Source: Arthrobacter sp. KBS0703
Lineage (GTDB): Bacteria > Actinomycetota > Actinomycetes > Actinomycetales > Micrococcaceae
Assembly (NCBI RefSeq): GCF_002008315.2
Contig: NZ_MVDG02000001.1
Coordinates: 4,092,001-4,156,000, forward strand
Direction: 5' to 3'
DNA: 64,000 bases
Made by a program: the position numbers and the translations under genes. Positions 17,290-25,290 of the stretch are shown here, piece by piece (position 1 is the first letter of the stretch; the number at the start of each line of letters is the position of its first letter). A model generated the notes under the pieces. It searched no databases, was not told the origin of the DNA, and saw nothing but the letters and a program-made list of their open reading frames with translations.

Positions 17290-17337
17290 AACGCACGACG
17301 CCGGAACTCACGAAGGTGAGGTCCGGCGTCGTGCGTT
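17290..17337 (+). terminator. Terminator of the mtl operon
   Basis: AACGCACGACGCCGGA pairs with TCCGGCGTCGTGCGTT: a 16-bp perfect stem with a smaller CTCA/TGAG stem in the loop, ending in TT. Confidence 0.8.
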
Positions 17338-17385
17338 TGCGGGTCAGTAATGCCGCAGGGCTGCGGTAAGGGCTATCCTCGACAG

Positions 17386-18177
17386 ATGGCTGATCCTGAC
17401 ATTTCCGAGGTCCACTTCGAGGGCCTGACCGGGCGGATTCATGCCTCGCGGCGCCCAGCAGGCAGTGATGGACGTTCCGCGCCGACGTTCGTTCTGGTGC
17501 ACGGGATCGGCACGTCGCACCGATACCTGCACCGGCTGCACCGGCTGCTGGCTGAAACCGCCGAGACCTATTCGGTCGAGCTTCCGGGCTTTGGAAGTAT
17601 GCCAAAACCGGACCGCCGGCTGTCGATGGCAGACTATGCCGGCTTTCTTCGGGCGGCCCTGGACCAGGCAGGCGTGGGTCCGTGCGTCCTGATCGGCCAC
17701 TCCATGGGCACGCAGTTGGCCGTGGAAGCCGCCAGGCAAGAGCCCGGCAGGTTCACGCAGCTGGTGCTGATGGGACCCGTGGTCGATTCCCGGCGCCGTA
17801 CTGTGGCGCGCCAGGCCTTCGACCTGGCCGTGGACTGCCTTTTCTTCGAAAGCCCTAGCTCCAACCTGCTGGTCCTTGCCGACTATTTCCGGTGCGGGCC
17901 CCGGTGGTACCTGACCGAGCTCCCCGTCATGATGGCCTACCCCACCGAGGAGCGTATCGCCGAAGTGGACGCGCCCGTCCTCTTCCTGCGGGGATCCAGG
18001 GATACTGTGGCGTCGCGGGACTGGTGCCGCCTCCTGGCGGGCCGAGCCATGTCCGGAGAATTCCGCGAGATACCCGGCTCCGGTCACGTCGTCCAACACA
18101 CTGCCTCCGGCCAGGTGGCGCAGGCCATCAGGGACTTCGTGGCAAGCCCCGGCCGGGCCCTGGAAAGTCCGGCGTGA
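17386..18177 (+). CDS. Alpha/beta hydrolase
   Basis: A 263-residue alpha/beta hydrolase. The oxyanion region is FVLVHGIGTSHRYLHRL, the nucleophile elbow GHSMGTQLAVEAA (Ser), the acid in VLFLRGSRDTVAS (Asp) and the histidine in IPGSGHVVQH: a complete triad. I start at ATG 17386 (MADPDISEVHFEGL) because that is where family homology would begin; an in-frame ATG at 17350 adds 12 residues. It overlaps the next hydrolase gene by 4 bp (GTGA), so the two are translated together. Substrate unknown; esterase or C-C hydrolase are both possible. Confidence 0.85.
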   Translation: MADPDISEVHFEGLTGRIHASRRPAGSDGRSAPTFVLVHGIGTSHRYLHRLHRLLAETAETYSVELPGFGSMPKPDRRLSMADYAGFLRAALDQAGVGPCVLIGHSMGTQLAVEAARQEPGRFTQLVLMGPVVDSRRRTVARQAFDLAVDCLFFESPSSNLLVLADYFRCGPRWYLTELPVMMAYPTEERIAEVDAPVLFLRGSRDTVASRDWCRLLAGRAMSGEFREIPGSGHVVQHTASGQVAQAIRDFVASPGRALESPA

Positions 18178-18881
18178 ACGGCACGCTGCGCAGGGCGCTC
18201 TGGTGGGTCCAGGACTACGCCTATGCCGCGGGATGGCAGGTCCGGGGCGCGCTATCCCGGACCCGTGCGGACGCCTTTCATACCGGTGACGGCAGGCCCA
18301 TAGTCGTGATCCCCGGAGTGTATGAAAGCTGGCAGTTCATGCTGCCGCTGATTACTGCCCTGCACGGCGCCGGGCACCCGGTACATGTTGTGACCCTGCT
18401 GCAAAGGAACCGGCTGGGCGTGCCTGTCGCGGCCCGGTTCGTAGCAGAACACATCGCCGCGGCCGGCCTGAACGATGCCGTGATCGTCGCGCACAGCAAA
18501 GGCGGCCTGATCGGGAAGTACATCATGCTCGCCCTGGACCCGGACCAGCGCATCGACCGGTTGATCGCCATCTGCACGCCGTTCTCCGGATCGCGCTATG
18601 CCCGGTACCTGCTCATCCCGAGCCTTCGCATCTTCTCTCCCCGCAACGCCCTGACCCGGCAGATGGCCCGCGAAGAAGCGATCAACCACCGGATCAGCTC
18701 CATTTACGGCGATTTTGACCCGCATATCCCCGAAGGCAGCGTCCTGCCCGGAGCCAAGAACATCCGGGTCCCGGTGGCTGGGCATTTCCGGATCCTGGGC
18801 CACGCGGAGACCGTTCGTGCCATCTTGGAGCAGATGCCGGCAGACCTCCCCGCCGGCCCGCACGAGTCCCGGCAGCCGTGA
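18174..18881 (+). CDS. Second alpha/beta hydrolase, lipase-like
   Basis: A 235-residue protein starting at a GTG that overlaps the stop of the preceding gene; GGAAAG lies upstream. It contains RPIVVIPGVYESWQFMLPLI, and the nucleophile elbow is VAHSKGGLIGKYIM (AHSKGG), as in triacylglycerol lipase/EstA-like proteins, with TPFSGSRYARY nearby and a histidine in VPVAGHFRILGH. No signal peptide, so cytoplasmic. Two adjacent, coupled hydrolases of different subfamilies suggest consecutive steps on one ester or lipid, but nothing else in the locus identifies it. Confidence 0.8.
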   Translation: MNGTLRRALWWVQDYAYAAGWQVRGALSRTRADAFHTGDGRPIVVIPGVYESWQFMLPLITALHGAGHPVHVVTLLQRNRLGVPVAARFVAEHIAAAGLNDAVIVAHSKGGLIGKYIMLALDPDQRIDRLIAICTPFSGSRYARYLLIPSLRIFSPRNALTRQMAREEAINHRISSIYGDFDPHIPEGSVLPGAKNIRVPVAGHFRILGHAETVRAILEQMPADLPAGPHESRQP

Positions 18882-18920
18882 TGACCGGCGGTCCGGCGGC
18901 AACATCTGACCTGTAGCCCG

Positions 18921-18983
18921 GAACGCCCCGGTGGCCGGGAACGCCCCGGTGGCCGGGAACGCCCCGGTGGCCGGGAACGCCGG
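18921..18983. repeat. 18-bp tandem repeat, 3.5 copies
   Basis: Three exact copies of GAACGCCCCGGTGGCCGG followed by GAACGCCGG. It lies in the gap between convergent genes. Each unit holds a small CCGG-rich palindrome. No ORF needs it. Confidence 0.9.
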
Positions 18984-19018
18984 AAGCGGCCCCCAGCTTG
19001 TGCTGACGGGCCGCTTCG
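18983..19018 (-). terminator. Hairpin after the alcohol dehydrogenase
   Basis: GAAGCGGCCC pairs with GGGCCGCTTC around a 15-base loop, 25 bp downstream of the stop of the minus-strand dehydrogenase. Confidence 0.6.
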
Positions 19019-19042
19019 ACGGTGCCTGCGCGGGTAGCCCGC

Positions 19043-20086
19043 TTAGCTCATGGTTGCGGTGTCGATGACGAAGCGGTAGCGCACGTCCGAGGCAAGGACG
19101 CGCTCGTAGGCTTCGTTGATCTTGTCAGCCGGGATGACCTCGATCTCGGCGCCCAGCTGGTGCTCGGCGCAGAAGTCGAGCATTTCCTGGGTCTCGCGGA
19201 TGCCGCCGATCATTGAACCGGCGAAGGACCGGCGGCCCATAATCAGCGAGAACGCGTTCACCGGGAGCGGTTCTGCGGGCGCGCCCACGTTCACCAGGGT
19301 TCCGTCGAGGGTCAGCAGCTGCAGGTAGGAGCTGATGTCGATCGAGGCGCTGACGGTGTTGATGATCAGGTCGAAGGTGCCGGCGAGGGCCTCGAACGTG
19401 GCGGGGTCGCTCGTGGCGTAGTAGGCGTCCGCGCCGAGGCGCAGGCCGTCTTCCATCTTCTTCAGCGACTGCGACAGCACGGTCACCTCGGCGCCCATGG
19501 CGTGTGCCTGCTTGACGGCCATGTGTCCGAGCCCGCCGAGGCCGACGACCGCCACCTTCTTGCCGGGTCCCGCGCCCCAGTGGCGCAGCGGCGAGTAGGT
19601 GGTGATGCCGGCGCAGAGCAGCGGCGCGGCGACGTCGAGGTCAAGACCGTCCGGGATGCGCACGACGAAGTCCTCGGTCACCACCACGTGCGTGGTGTAG
19701 CCGCCCTGCGTGATGGTCCCGTCGCGGTCGACGGCGCCGTAAGTGCCGGTGTTGCCTGCGAGGCAGTACTGCTCCTCGCCCTTCCTGCAGTTGGCGCATT
19801 CGCGGCAGGAATTCACCATGCAGCCGACTCCGACGCGGTCGCCAACCTTGTGCTTGGTGACTTCGGCGCCGACCTCGGTGACGATACCGGCGATTTCGTG
19901 GCCCGGTGCCAGCGGGTACTGCTGGGGTCCCCAGTCACCGCGGACGGTGTGGATGTCCGAGTGGCAGATTCCGGCGTACTTGATCTCGATCAGCACATCC
20001 TGCGGGCCGACGGCGCGGCGTTCGATGGTGGTGGGGACGAGGTCGCCGGTGGCGGACGGTGCGGCGTAAGCGTTGACGGTAAGCAT
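19043..20086 (-). CDS. Zinc-dependent NAD(P) alcohol dehydrogenase (YahK/CAD type)
   Basis: A 347-residue medium-chain dehydrogenase of the cinnamyl-alcohol-dehydrogenase/YahK aldehyde reductase group. Catalytic zinc ligands: [10 protein letters not shown] (Cys) and LAPGHEIAG (His-Glu). Structural zinc loop: [16 protein letters not shown], four cysteines. Rossmann motif [26 protein letters not shown] and [19 protein letters not shown] are typical of the group, which usually reduces aldehydes with NADPH. The ATG at 20086 follows CAGGAGAGAC. A short ORF (20186-20314) lies upstream on the same strand. Confidence 0.9.
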   Translation of the reverse strand: MLTVNAYAAPSATGDLVPTTIERRAVGPQDVLIEIKYAGICHSDIHTVRGDWGPQQYPLAPGHEIAGIVTEVGAEVTKHKVGDRVGVGCMVNSCRECANCRKGEEQYCLAGNTGTYGAVDRDGTITQGGYTTHVVVTEDFVVRIPDGLDLDVAAPLLCAGITTYSPLRHWGAGPGKKVAVVGLGGLGHMAVKQAHAMGAEVTVLSQSLKKMEDGLRLGADAYYATSDPATFEALAGTFDLIINTVSASIDISSYLQLLTLDGTLVNVGAPAEPLPVNAFSLIMGRRSFAGSMIGGIRETQEMLDFCAEHQLGAEIEVIPADKINEAYERVLASDVRYRFVIDTATMS

Positions 20087-20185
20087 GTCTCTCCTGTGTT
20101 GGGTGAGGGATTCGTTTGGTTGGGTGGCTGTTTGGGTTGGTTGGAACGGCGGAGCGGGAAGGTCCGGCGGTCCCGAGGGGAAGTC

Positions 20186-20314
20186 TTATGGGCGGATGAG
20201 CACTCTGAGTGCTGTGTGGCCGGTCGCGGGGCCGGCGTGGACGTCGCCCTGGGCAACAATATGGTCCAACACCTGGCCGGGCTGAATTGTTCCCGCGAGG
20301 ATGTCCGCCATCAT
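20186..20314 (-). CDS. Putative 42-residue small protein upstream of the alcohol dehydrogenase
   Basis: This ORF begins ATGATG at 20314, with AAAGGA eight bases upstream, and reads MMADILAGTIQPGQVLDHIV, then AQGDVHAGPATGHTALRVLI and a final RP before TAA. It fills part of an otherwise gene-free 440-bp gap and points the same way as the dehydrogenase 100 bp downstream. No family recognised and no membrane segment. The good ribosome site is the main argument; it could also be a leader peptide or chance. Confidence 0.4.
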   Translation of the reverse strand: MMADILAGTIQPGQVLDHIVAQGDVHAGPATGHTALRVLIRP

Positions 20315-20528
20315 GAGCCGTCCTTTCGATATGCCTCTTATTCAAGGAAACAGGAACTTCACCCGCTGCGGGAGTCCCTGATGATCCTAGGACTGGCAGT
20401 ACCCCCTTGGCTCTGCCGCCGCCATTGCCGCCTGTCCAGCAGGCCGGGCAGGCCGCGGGCTGAGTAGGCCGCGGACCGGGCGGCACGCCTGAGGAGCGCT
20501 CCCCCGTCGCCGCCCGTTGTGAAAAGCT

Positions 20529-21056
20529 GTGAAGGTGACTTTCGACTCCCGTGACCAGCCCGCCCTGATGATCTTCGCCGTCGGGAGCGGCACCTTCAGG
20601 CTGCGCCCCGCGCAGAAGCCCGACTTGCCGGCCATCCTGCGGCTCCTGGCCGATGACCGGCGTGGCGCAAGCCGCGAGGACACGGGGGACCTGACGCCCT
20701 ACGAGCAGGCGTTTGACGCGATCCACGCCGACCCCGCGCATCTCCTCGTCGTGGGGGAGCTGCTCGGGGAGGGCGAAAGCGTAGGCCCTCTGGTGGCCAC
20801 CTTCCAGCTCAGCTTCATTCCGGGCCTCTCCCGCCGCGGTTCCTGGCGCAGCCAGCTCGAGGCGGTGCGCGTGGACCGAAGCCTCCGGGGCAAGGGTGTC
20901 GGGTCCGCGATGATCGGCTGGGTTGTGGCGGAGTCCCGCCGCCGGGGCTGCTCGCTGGTGCAGTTGACCACCGACAAGTCCCGCCAGGACGCCCACCGCT
21001 TCTACGAGCGCCTCGGATTCGCGGCCAGCCACGAAGGCATGAAGCTCACGCTCTGA
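20529..21056 (+). CDS. GNAT family N-acetyltransferase
   Basis: A 175-residue acetyltransferase. The core FRLRPAQKPDLPAILRLLADD opens the domain, the acetyl-CoA motif is RVDRSLRGKGVGSAMIGWVV (RGKGVG), and AHRFYERLGFAASHEGMKL ends it, as in most GNATs. The GTG start at 20529 has no clear Shine-Dalgarno; ATG 20568 (MIFAVGSG) is an alternative. Substrate unknown. Convergent with the sugar-porter gene; the shared hairpin at 21114 ends both. Confidence 0.85.
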   Translation: MKVTFDSRDQPALMIFAVGSGTFRLRPAQKPDLPAILRLLADDRRGASREDTGDLTPYEQAFDAIHADPAHLLVVGELLGEGESVGPLVATFQLSFIPGLSRRGSWRSQLEAVRVDRSLRGKGVGSAMIGWVVAESRRRGCSLVQLTTDKSRQDAHRFYERLGFAASHEGMKLTL

Positions 21057-21113
21057 GCCGCCTCCCTAAGTGCCGCCTCCCCTAGTGCTCCCGCGAGGCC
21101 GCGCCGCAACGCA

Positions 21114-21153
21114 GAAGACGCCCAGGTTCCGCTGAACCTGGGCGTCTTCCTTT
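21114..21153. terminator. Strong bidirectional terminator
   Basis: GAAGACGCCCAGGTTC, loop CGCT, GAACCTGGGCGTCTTC, then CTTTTC. A 16-bp perfect stem between convergent genes. Confidence 0.9.
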
Positions 21154-21178
21154 TCATGCCGGGGGAGCCAAGAGCCGG

Positions 21179-22618
21179 TCAGACCTTGGCGGACCCCTTT
21201 GGAACAAACAGGGTTTCGGCCTGTTCCAGCGACATGCCGTTCGTCTCCGGCACCTTGTACATGACGAAGAAGAACGATGCCGCCGCAAAAAGTGCGTACA
21301 TGGCGTACGTCAGCGGCAGCGAACCTGCGGCCATCACGGGGAAGCTCAGTGTGATGGCAAAGTTGGCGACCCACTGGGCTGCCGCGGCCAGGCCCAGGGC
21401 GCGTGCGCGGATCCGGGACGGGAAGATCTCGCCGAGGAGCACCCACACGAGCGGCCCCCAGGACGCGCCGAAGCTGACCACGAAGATGTTCGCGGCCACG
21501 AGGGCAACGGGGCCCCAGGCGCCCGGGAGTGAGATCTCGGAGCCGGTGCCCGTGGCGGACGCGAAGGCCAGGGCCATGGTGCCGAGGGAAACGGCCATTC
21601 CGATCGAGCCGGCCAGCAGGATGGGGCGTCGGCCGATCCGGTCCACGAGGGCGATGGCCACGAGGGTCACCAGGATGTTGGTGATGGACGTTGCCACGGA
21701 AATGGTGAGCGAGTCCTTCTCCTGGAAGCCCACGGCCTTCCACAGCGTGGTGGAGTAGTAGAAGATCACGTTGATGCCGACAAACTGCTGCAGCACGGAC
21801 AGCGTGATGCCGATCCAGACCACGGCCTGCAGCCCGAACGTCTTGCCGCGGAGCGAGCCCTTCTTGCCGGCCAGCTGGTCCTCTTCGATGGCCTCGCGGA
21901 TCTCGCGGAGGTGGCGGTCCGCGTCCTCATCCGGCGCGATAGAATCGAAGACCTTGCGGGCTTCCTCTTCCTTGCCCTGGAATACGAGGAAACGCGGGGA
22001 CTCGGGGAGCGTGTAGGCGATCAGGCCGTAGACGACCGCCGGAACCGCGGCGGCCAGGAACATCCAGCGCCAGGCCTCGATGCCGAGCCACAGGGCCTGG
22101 TGGGCGCCGCCGGCGGCGGTTGCGAACAGCGCGTCGGAGAGCAGCGCGGCGAAAATACCGGTGGTGATGGCCAGCTGCTGCAGCGAGGCGAGCCTGCCGC
22201 GGACGTGGCGCGGAGAGATCTCGGAGATGTAGGCGGGTGCGATCACCGACGCCAGCCCGATGCCAAGGCCGCCCACGAGTCGCCAGAAGATCAGGTCCCA
22301 GACGCTGAACGCGAAGCCCGTGCCGATGGCGCTGACCAGGAACAGCAGCGACCCCAACTTCATGGCGGGAATGCGGCCGTAGCGGTCGGCCACCTTGCCG
22401 GCCATGAACGCCCCGGCGGCGCAGCCCAGCAGTGCGACGGCCACGGCGAACCCGGTGACGCCCTCGCTGAGCGCGAATTCGTCCTTCATGGCGTCGACCG
22501 CGCCGTTGACCACGGACGAGTCGAAGCCGAACAGGAAGCCGCCCACGGCGCCGGCAAGCGCCAGCCATATGACCCGCTGCGGGATCTTGGCGGTAGTTTG
22601 CTCCTTGGCGGTGGACAT
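21179..22618 (-). CDS. Sugar porter family MFS transporter
   Basis: A 479-residue, 12-TM symporter of the sugar porter family (XylE/GlcP/GalP-like). Signature motifs: GGFLFGFDSSVVNGA in TM1, KVADRYGRIPAMK after TM2, PAYISEISPRHVRGRLASLQQ, the mid-loop PESPRFLV, QQFVGINVIFYYST in TM7, DRIGRRPILL, and PETNGMSLEQAE at the end. Probably a proton symporter for a pentose or hexose in the cytoplasmic membrane. No sugar kinase or regulator adjoins it, so substrate is open. ATG at 22618 follows AGGGAGCACC. Confidence 0.92.
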   Translation of the reverse strand: MSTAKEQTTAKIPQRVIWLALAGAVGGFLFGFDSSVVNGAVDAMKDEFALSEGVTGFAVAVALLGCAAGAFMAGKVADRYGRIPAMKLGSLLFLVSAIGTGFAFSVWDLIFWRLVGGLGIGLASVIAPAYISEISPRHVRGRLASLQQLAITTGIFAALLSDALFATAAGGAHQALWLGIEAWRWMFLAAAVPAVVYGLIAYTLPESPRFLVFQGKEEEARKVFDSIAPDEDADRHLREIREAIEEDQLAGKKGSLRGKTFGLQAVVWIGITLSVLQQFVGINVIFYYSTTLWKAVGFQEKDSLTISVATSITNILVTLVAIALVDRIGRRPILLAGSIGMAVSLGTMALAFASATGTGSEISLPGAWGPVALVAANIFVVSFGASWGPLVWVLLGEIFPSRIRARALGLAAAAQWVANFAITLSFPVMAAGSLPLTYAMYALFAAASFFFVMYKVPETNGMSLEQAETLFVPKGSAKV

Positions 22619-22804
22619 GGTGCTCCCTGGGGTTGGGGTTGGGTGAATGCGGTGCGGACGTCGTCGGCTGCGGATACCGGCCCAGACAGCCGGCGCACAC
22701 GCGCCTAACAGTGTGCCACGTCACCGCCCGCTGTTCCACTTCGGTACAGAAGACGACGATGGCGGAACGTCCCGCCGTCGTCGTCCCGTGGCGGGGAAAC
22801 GAAA

Positions 22805-22834
22805 CGGCAGGCAGCCCCGCAAGGCTGCCTGCCG
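22805..22834 (-). terminator. Terminator after the drug-exporter gene
   Basis: CGGCAGGCAGCC pairs with GGCTGCCTGCCG around CCGCAA, 21 bp beyond the stop at 22855. Confidence 0.75.
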
Positions 22835-22854
22835 TGACGCGTGCGCGAAAGCCC

Positions 22855-24507
22855 CTAGTGGGCCGGCACGGACTCCTTGGCGACGGCCTTGGGGTCGGTG
22901 AGCTTCTTGTTCGGCAGGGCGAAGCTGATCAGGAAGGCGATGCCCGTGAGCACGGCTGCGGTGAGCATGACGGCGTCGATCGACTGGGCGAATCCCTCGG
23001 TGATGGGCCGGGTGAGCACGGGGTTGGCCGTGTGCAGCCAGCTGGTGTCGTTGAGGGAGTCGTTGCTGGCGCCGTTCTTGAAGAACTCGTAGAGCTTGGC
23101 GTTTGCGGGATCGGCGGCCACGGCAGGGTCCTTGAGGACCTTGAGGTAGTCGGCGTTCTGCACGGCGTCCTTCATCCCGGAGGCGATCTTGTCCGCCGCG
23201 AGGCTGAACAGCATGGAAATGAAGACGGCCGTTCCTACGGCGCCGCCCATGGAACGGAAGAACGCAGCCGACGACGTGCCCACGCCCATGTCCTTGGGCG
23301 GAACGGAGACCTGCATGGCCAGCGTGAGCGGCTGCATGCAGAAGCCCAGGCCCAGGCCGAAGAACACCGCGATCAGGCCGGGAACCCAGAGCCCGGTGTC
23401 GACGCCAAGCGAGAAGCCCATGACGACGGCGGCGCCGGTCAGGACCGCCGTGCCCAGGATGGGGAAGATCCGGTAGGTGCCGGACGACGAAATGGTCCGG
23501 CCCGCGGTGATGGAACCGGTGAGGATGCCCACGGTGAACGTGATCATCATCAGGCCGGCCTCGGTGGGGGTGAGGCCCTTCACGAGCTGCAGGTACATGG
23601 GCAGCATGGCGATCGCACCGAACATGCCGATGCCGATGATGAAGTTCAGCAGCGAGGACAGGCCGAAGGTGAGGTTGCGGAAGAGCCGGAGCGGAATGAG
23701 TGCGTAGTCGCCTGCGCGCTTCTCGGCCAGCAGGAACGCCGCGATGCCGACGATGCCCAGGCCGATGCACAGCAGGGAACCGGCCGAGGTCCAGCCCCAG
23801 CTGCGGCCCTGTTCGGCCACGAGGAGCAGGGGAACGATAGCCAGCGTGATGGCCGCGGCGCCCCAGTAGTCAATCTTCTGCTTCACGTGCTTGGCGGGCA
23901 GGTGCAGGTACAGGAAGACGACGGTCAGCGCGGCGAGGCCGATCGGCAGGTTGATGAAGAACACCCAGCGCCAGCCGTCGAAGCCCAGGATGTTCGCGGA
24001 ACCTGCGAAGGCGCCGCCCACCACGGGGCCCAGCACGGAGGAGATGCCGAAGACGGACATGAAGTAGCCCTGGAACTTGGCCCGGTCCTTCAGGGCGACA
24101 ATGTCGCCGATGATGGTCAGCGCGAGGGCCAGCAGGCCGCCGGCGCCCATGCCCTGGATGCCGCGGGCGATGGCCAGTTCGGTCATCGAGTGCACCGAGC
24201 CGGCGTACAGGGAGCCGGCCAGGAAGATCAGGATCGCGGCCAGGTACAGCGGACGGCGGCCGAAGATGTCGCTGAGCTTTCCGTAGAGCGGAGTGCTCAC
24301 CGTGGACGTGATGAGGTACGCGGTGGTGGCCCAGGCCTGCAGGGACAGGCCGTCGAGATCGTTGGCGATGGTGTAGATGGACGTGGACACGATGGTCTGG
24401 TCCAGCGAGGACAGGAACATGCCGAGCATAAGACCTACCATCACTGTGATGGTCTGACGCTTCGTCAGGACGTCCCCGGCTGCGGGCCCGGCGGCGGTTT
24501 TGGACAT
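22855..24507 (-). CDS. DHA2-type multidrug MFS transporter (EmrB/QacA family)
   Basis: A 550-residue exporter with about 14 TM segments. Motifs: MFLSSLDQTIVSTSIYTIA (motif D1, with Asp), YGKLSDIFGRRPLYL (motif A), ARGIQGMGAGGLLALA, and GISSVLGPVVGGAFA (motif C of antiporters), followed by GWRWVFFINLPIG. Proton-driven drug or metabolite efflux is the family role. The leader contains an inverted repeat at 24544 that could bind a MarR/TetR repressor, but no regulator gene adjoins it. The neighbouring RraA gene is on the same strand 106 bp upstream. Confidence 0.92.
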   Translation of the reverse strand: MSKTAAGPAAGDVLTKRQTITVMVGLMLGMFLSSLDQTIVSTSIYTIANDLDGLSLQAWATTAYLITSTVSTPLYGKLSDIFGRRPLYLAAILIFLAGSLYAGSVHSMTELAIARGIQGMGAGGLLALALTIIGDIVALKDRAKFQGYFMSVFGISSVLGPVVGGAFAGSANILGFDGWRWVFFINLPIGLAALTVVFLYLHLPAKHVKQKIDYWGAAAITLAIVPLLLVAEQGRSWGWTSAGSLLCIGLGIVGIAAFLLAEKRAGDYALIPLRLFRNLTFGLSSLLNFIIGIGMFGAIAMLPMYLQLVKGLTPTEAGLMMITFTVGILTGSITAGRTISSSGTYRIFPILGTAVLTGAAVVMGFSLGVDTGLWVPGLIAVFFGLGLGFCMQPLTLAMQVSVPPKDMGVGTSSAAFFRSMGGAVGTAVFISMLFSLAADKIASGMKDAVQNADYLKVLKDPAVAADPANAKLYEFFKNGASNDSLNDTSWLHTANPVLTRPITEGFAQSIDAVMLTAAVLTGIAFLISFALPNKKLTDPKAVAKESVPAH

Positions 24508-24543
24508 GACTGCTCCATTACGAAGAAAAGGGGGATCAAGCTT

Positions 24544-24566
24544 GATAGTTGCTTTCAGTAACTATC
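24544..24566. promoter_or_regulatory. Inverted repeat upstream of the drug exporter
   Basis: GATAGTT and AACTATC are perfect 7-bp arms around a 9-bp centre, 37 bp upstream of the exporter start, in an AT-rich stretch unlike the genome average. Typical shape for a MarR or TetR operator. Regulator unknown. Confidence 0.6.
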
Positions 24567-24613
24567 TTACTTCGTGATTTGTTCCCTTGACTCTAAAAAA
24601 TGAGGAATTCACC

Positions 24614-25129
24614 TCAGCGCTCCACCAGGATGCCGTCCGGATCGCACCAGATCATGGCGCCGGGGCGGATGGTCACGCCGTCGATCAGCAGTTCCACGTC
24701 CGTCTCGCCGGCGCCGGCCTTCGCGCTCTTGCGCGGATTGCTGCCGAGCGCCTTGACCCCGAGCGGCAGTTCCGCAATGGCCTCGCGGTCGCGGATTGCG
24801 CCGTTGATGACGACGCCGGCCCAGCCGTTTTCCACGGCGCTCGCCGCGATCATGTCCCCCATCAGGGCGGTGCGCAGCGAGCCGCTGCCGTCCACCACCA
24901 GCACGGCGCCGTCGCCGGGTGTGGCCAGCGTGGACTTGACCAGCGCGTTGTCCTCGAAGCAGCGGATGGTCCGGACAGGGCCGCTGAAGTGCGAGCGTCC
25001 GCCCAGTGACTGGAACTGCAGGGCGATCGAGTCGAGTTCCTCGCCGCGCTCGTCGTAGAGGTCGGCTGTGTTGACGGCGGCGGCCTTCTCGGATGTGGCG
25101 GCGGAACGGCTGGCCGGCGAAGCGGACAT
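24614..25129 (-). CDS. rraA: RraA family protein (RNase E activity regulator-like / HMG aldolase fold)
   Basis: A 171-residue protein of the RraA family. TADLYDERGEELDSIALQFQ matches the RraA start, followed by ALVKSTLATPGDGAVLVVDGSGSLRTALMGDMIA, GWAGVVINGAIRDREAI (the Arg-Asp metal/substrate motif of class II HMG/CHA aldolases) and LPLGVKALGSNPRKS. E. coli RraA inhibits RNase E; in actinobacteria the same family may act as 4-hydroxy-4-methyl-2-oxoglutarate aldolase. Because the Arg-Asp pair is kept, aldolase activity is possible. An N-terminal Ala/Ser extension of about 18 residues precedes the domain. Confidence 0.88.
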   Translation of the reverse strand: MSASPASRSAATSEKAAAVNTADLYDERGEELDSIALQFQSLGGRSHFSGPVRTIRCFEDNALVKSTLATPGDGAVLVVDGSGSLRTALMGDMIAASAVENGWAGVVINGAIRDREAIAELPLGVKALGSNPRKSAKAGAGETDVELLIDGVTIRPGAMIWCDPDGILVER

Positions 25130-25290
25130 TGATTCTCCCTGGCTCTTGGATCGGGTCCGGTTGATAGTAACGCGGGGTCACTTAACGCCCCATGAGACGC
25201 GGGAATCGGGCCTCAAATGACCCCGCGCTGCTGGTGGCTCCCACGATAGTCTGATTTCACACGATCAAAACGATCCAGGGGGAACCTGCC

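Noticed and set aside
18921..18983. CRISPR array
   Set aside because: Repeats are directly adjacent without spacers and only 18 bp; no cas genes nearby.
22633..24561. Plus-strand ORF of 642 codons opposite the drug exporter
   Set aside because: Antisense shadow of the DHA2 gene; composition (Gly/His/Glu/Gln) is typical of such shadows.
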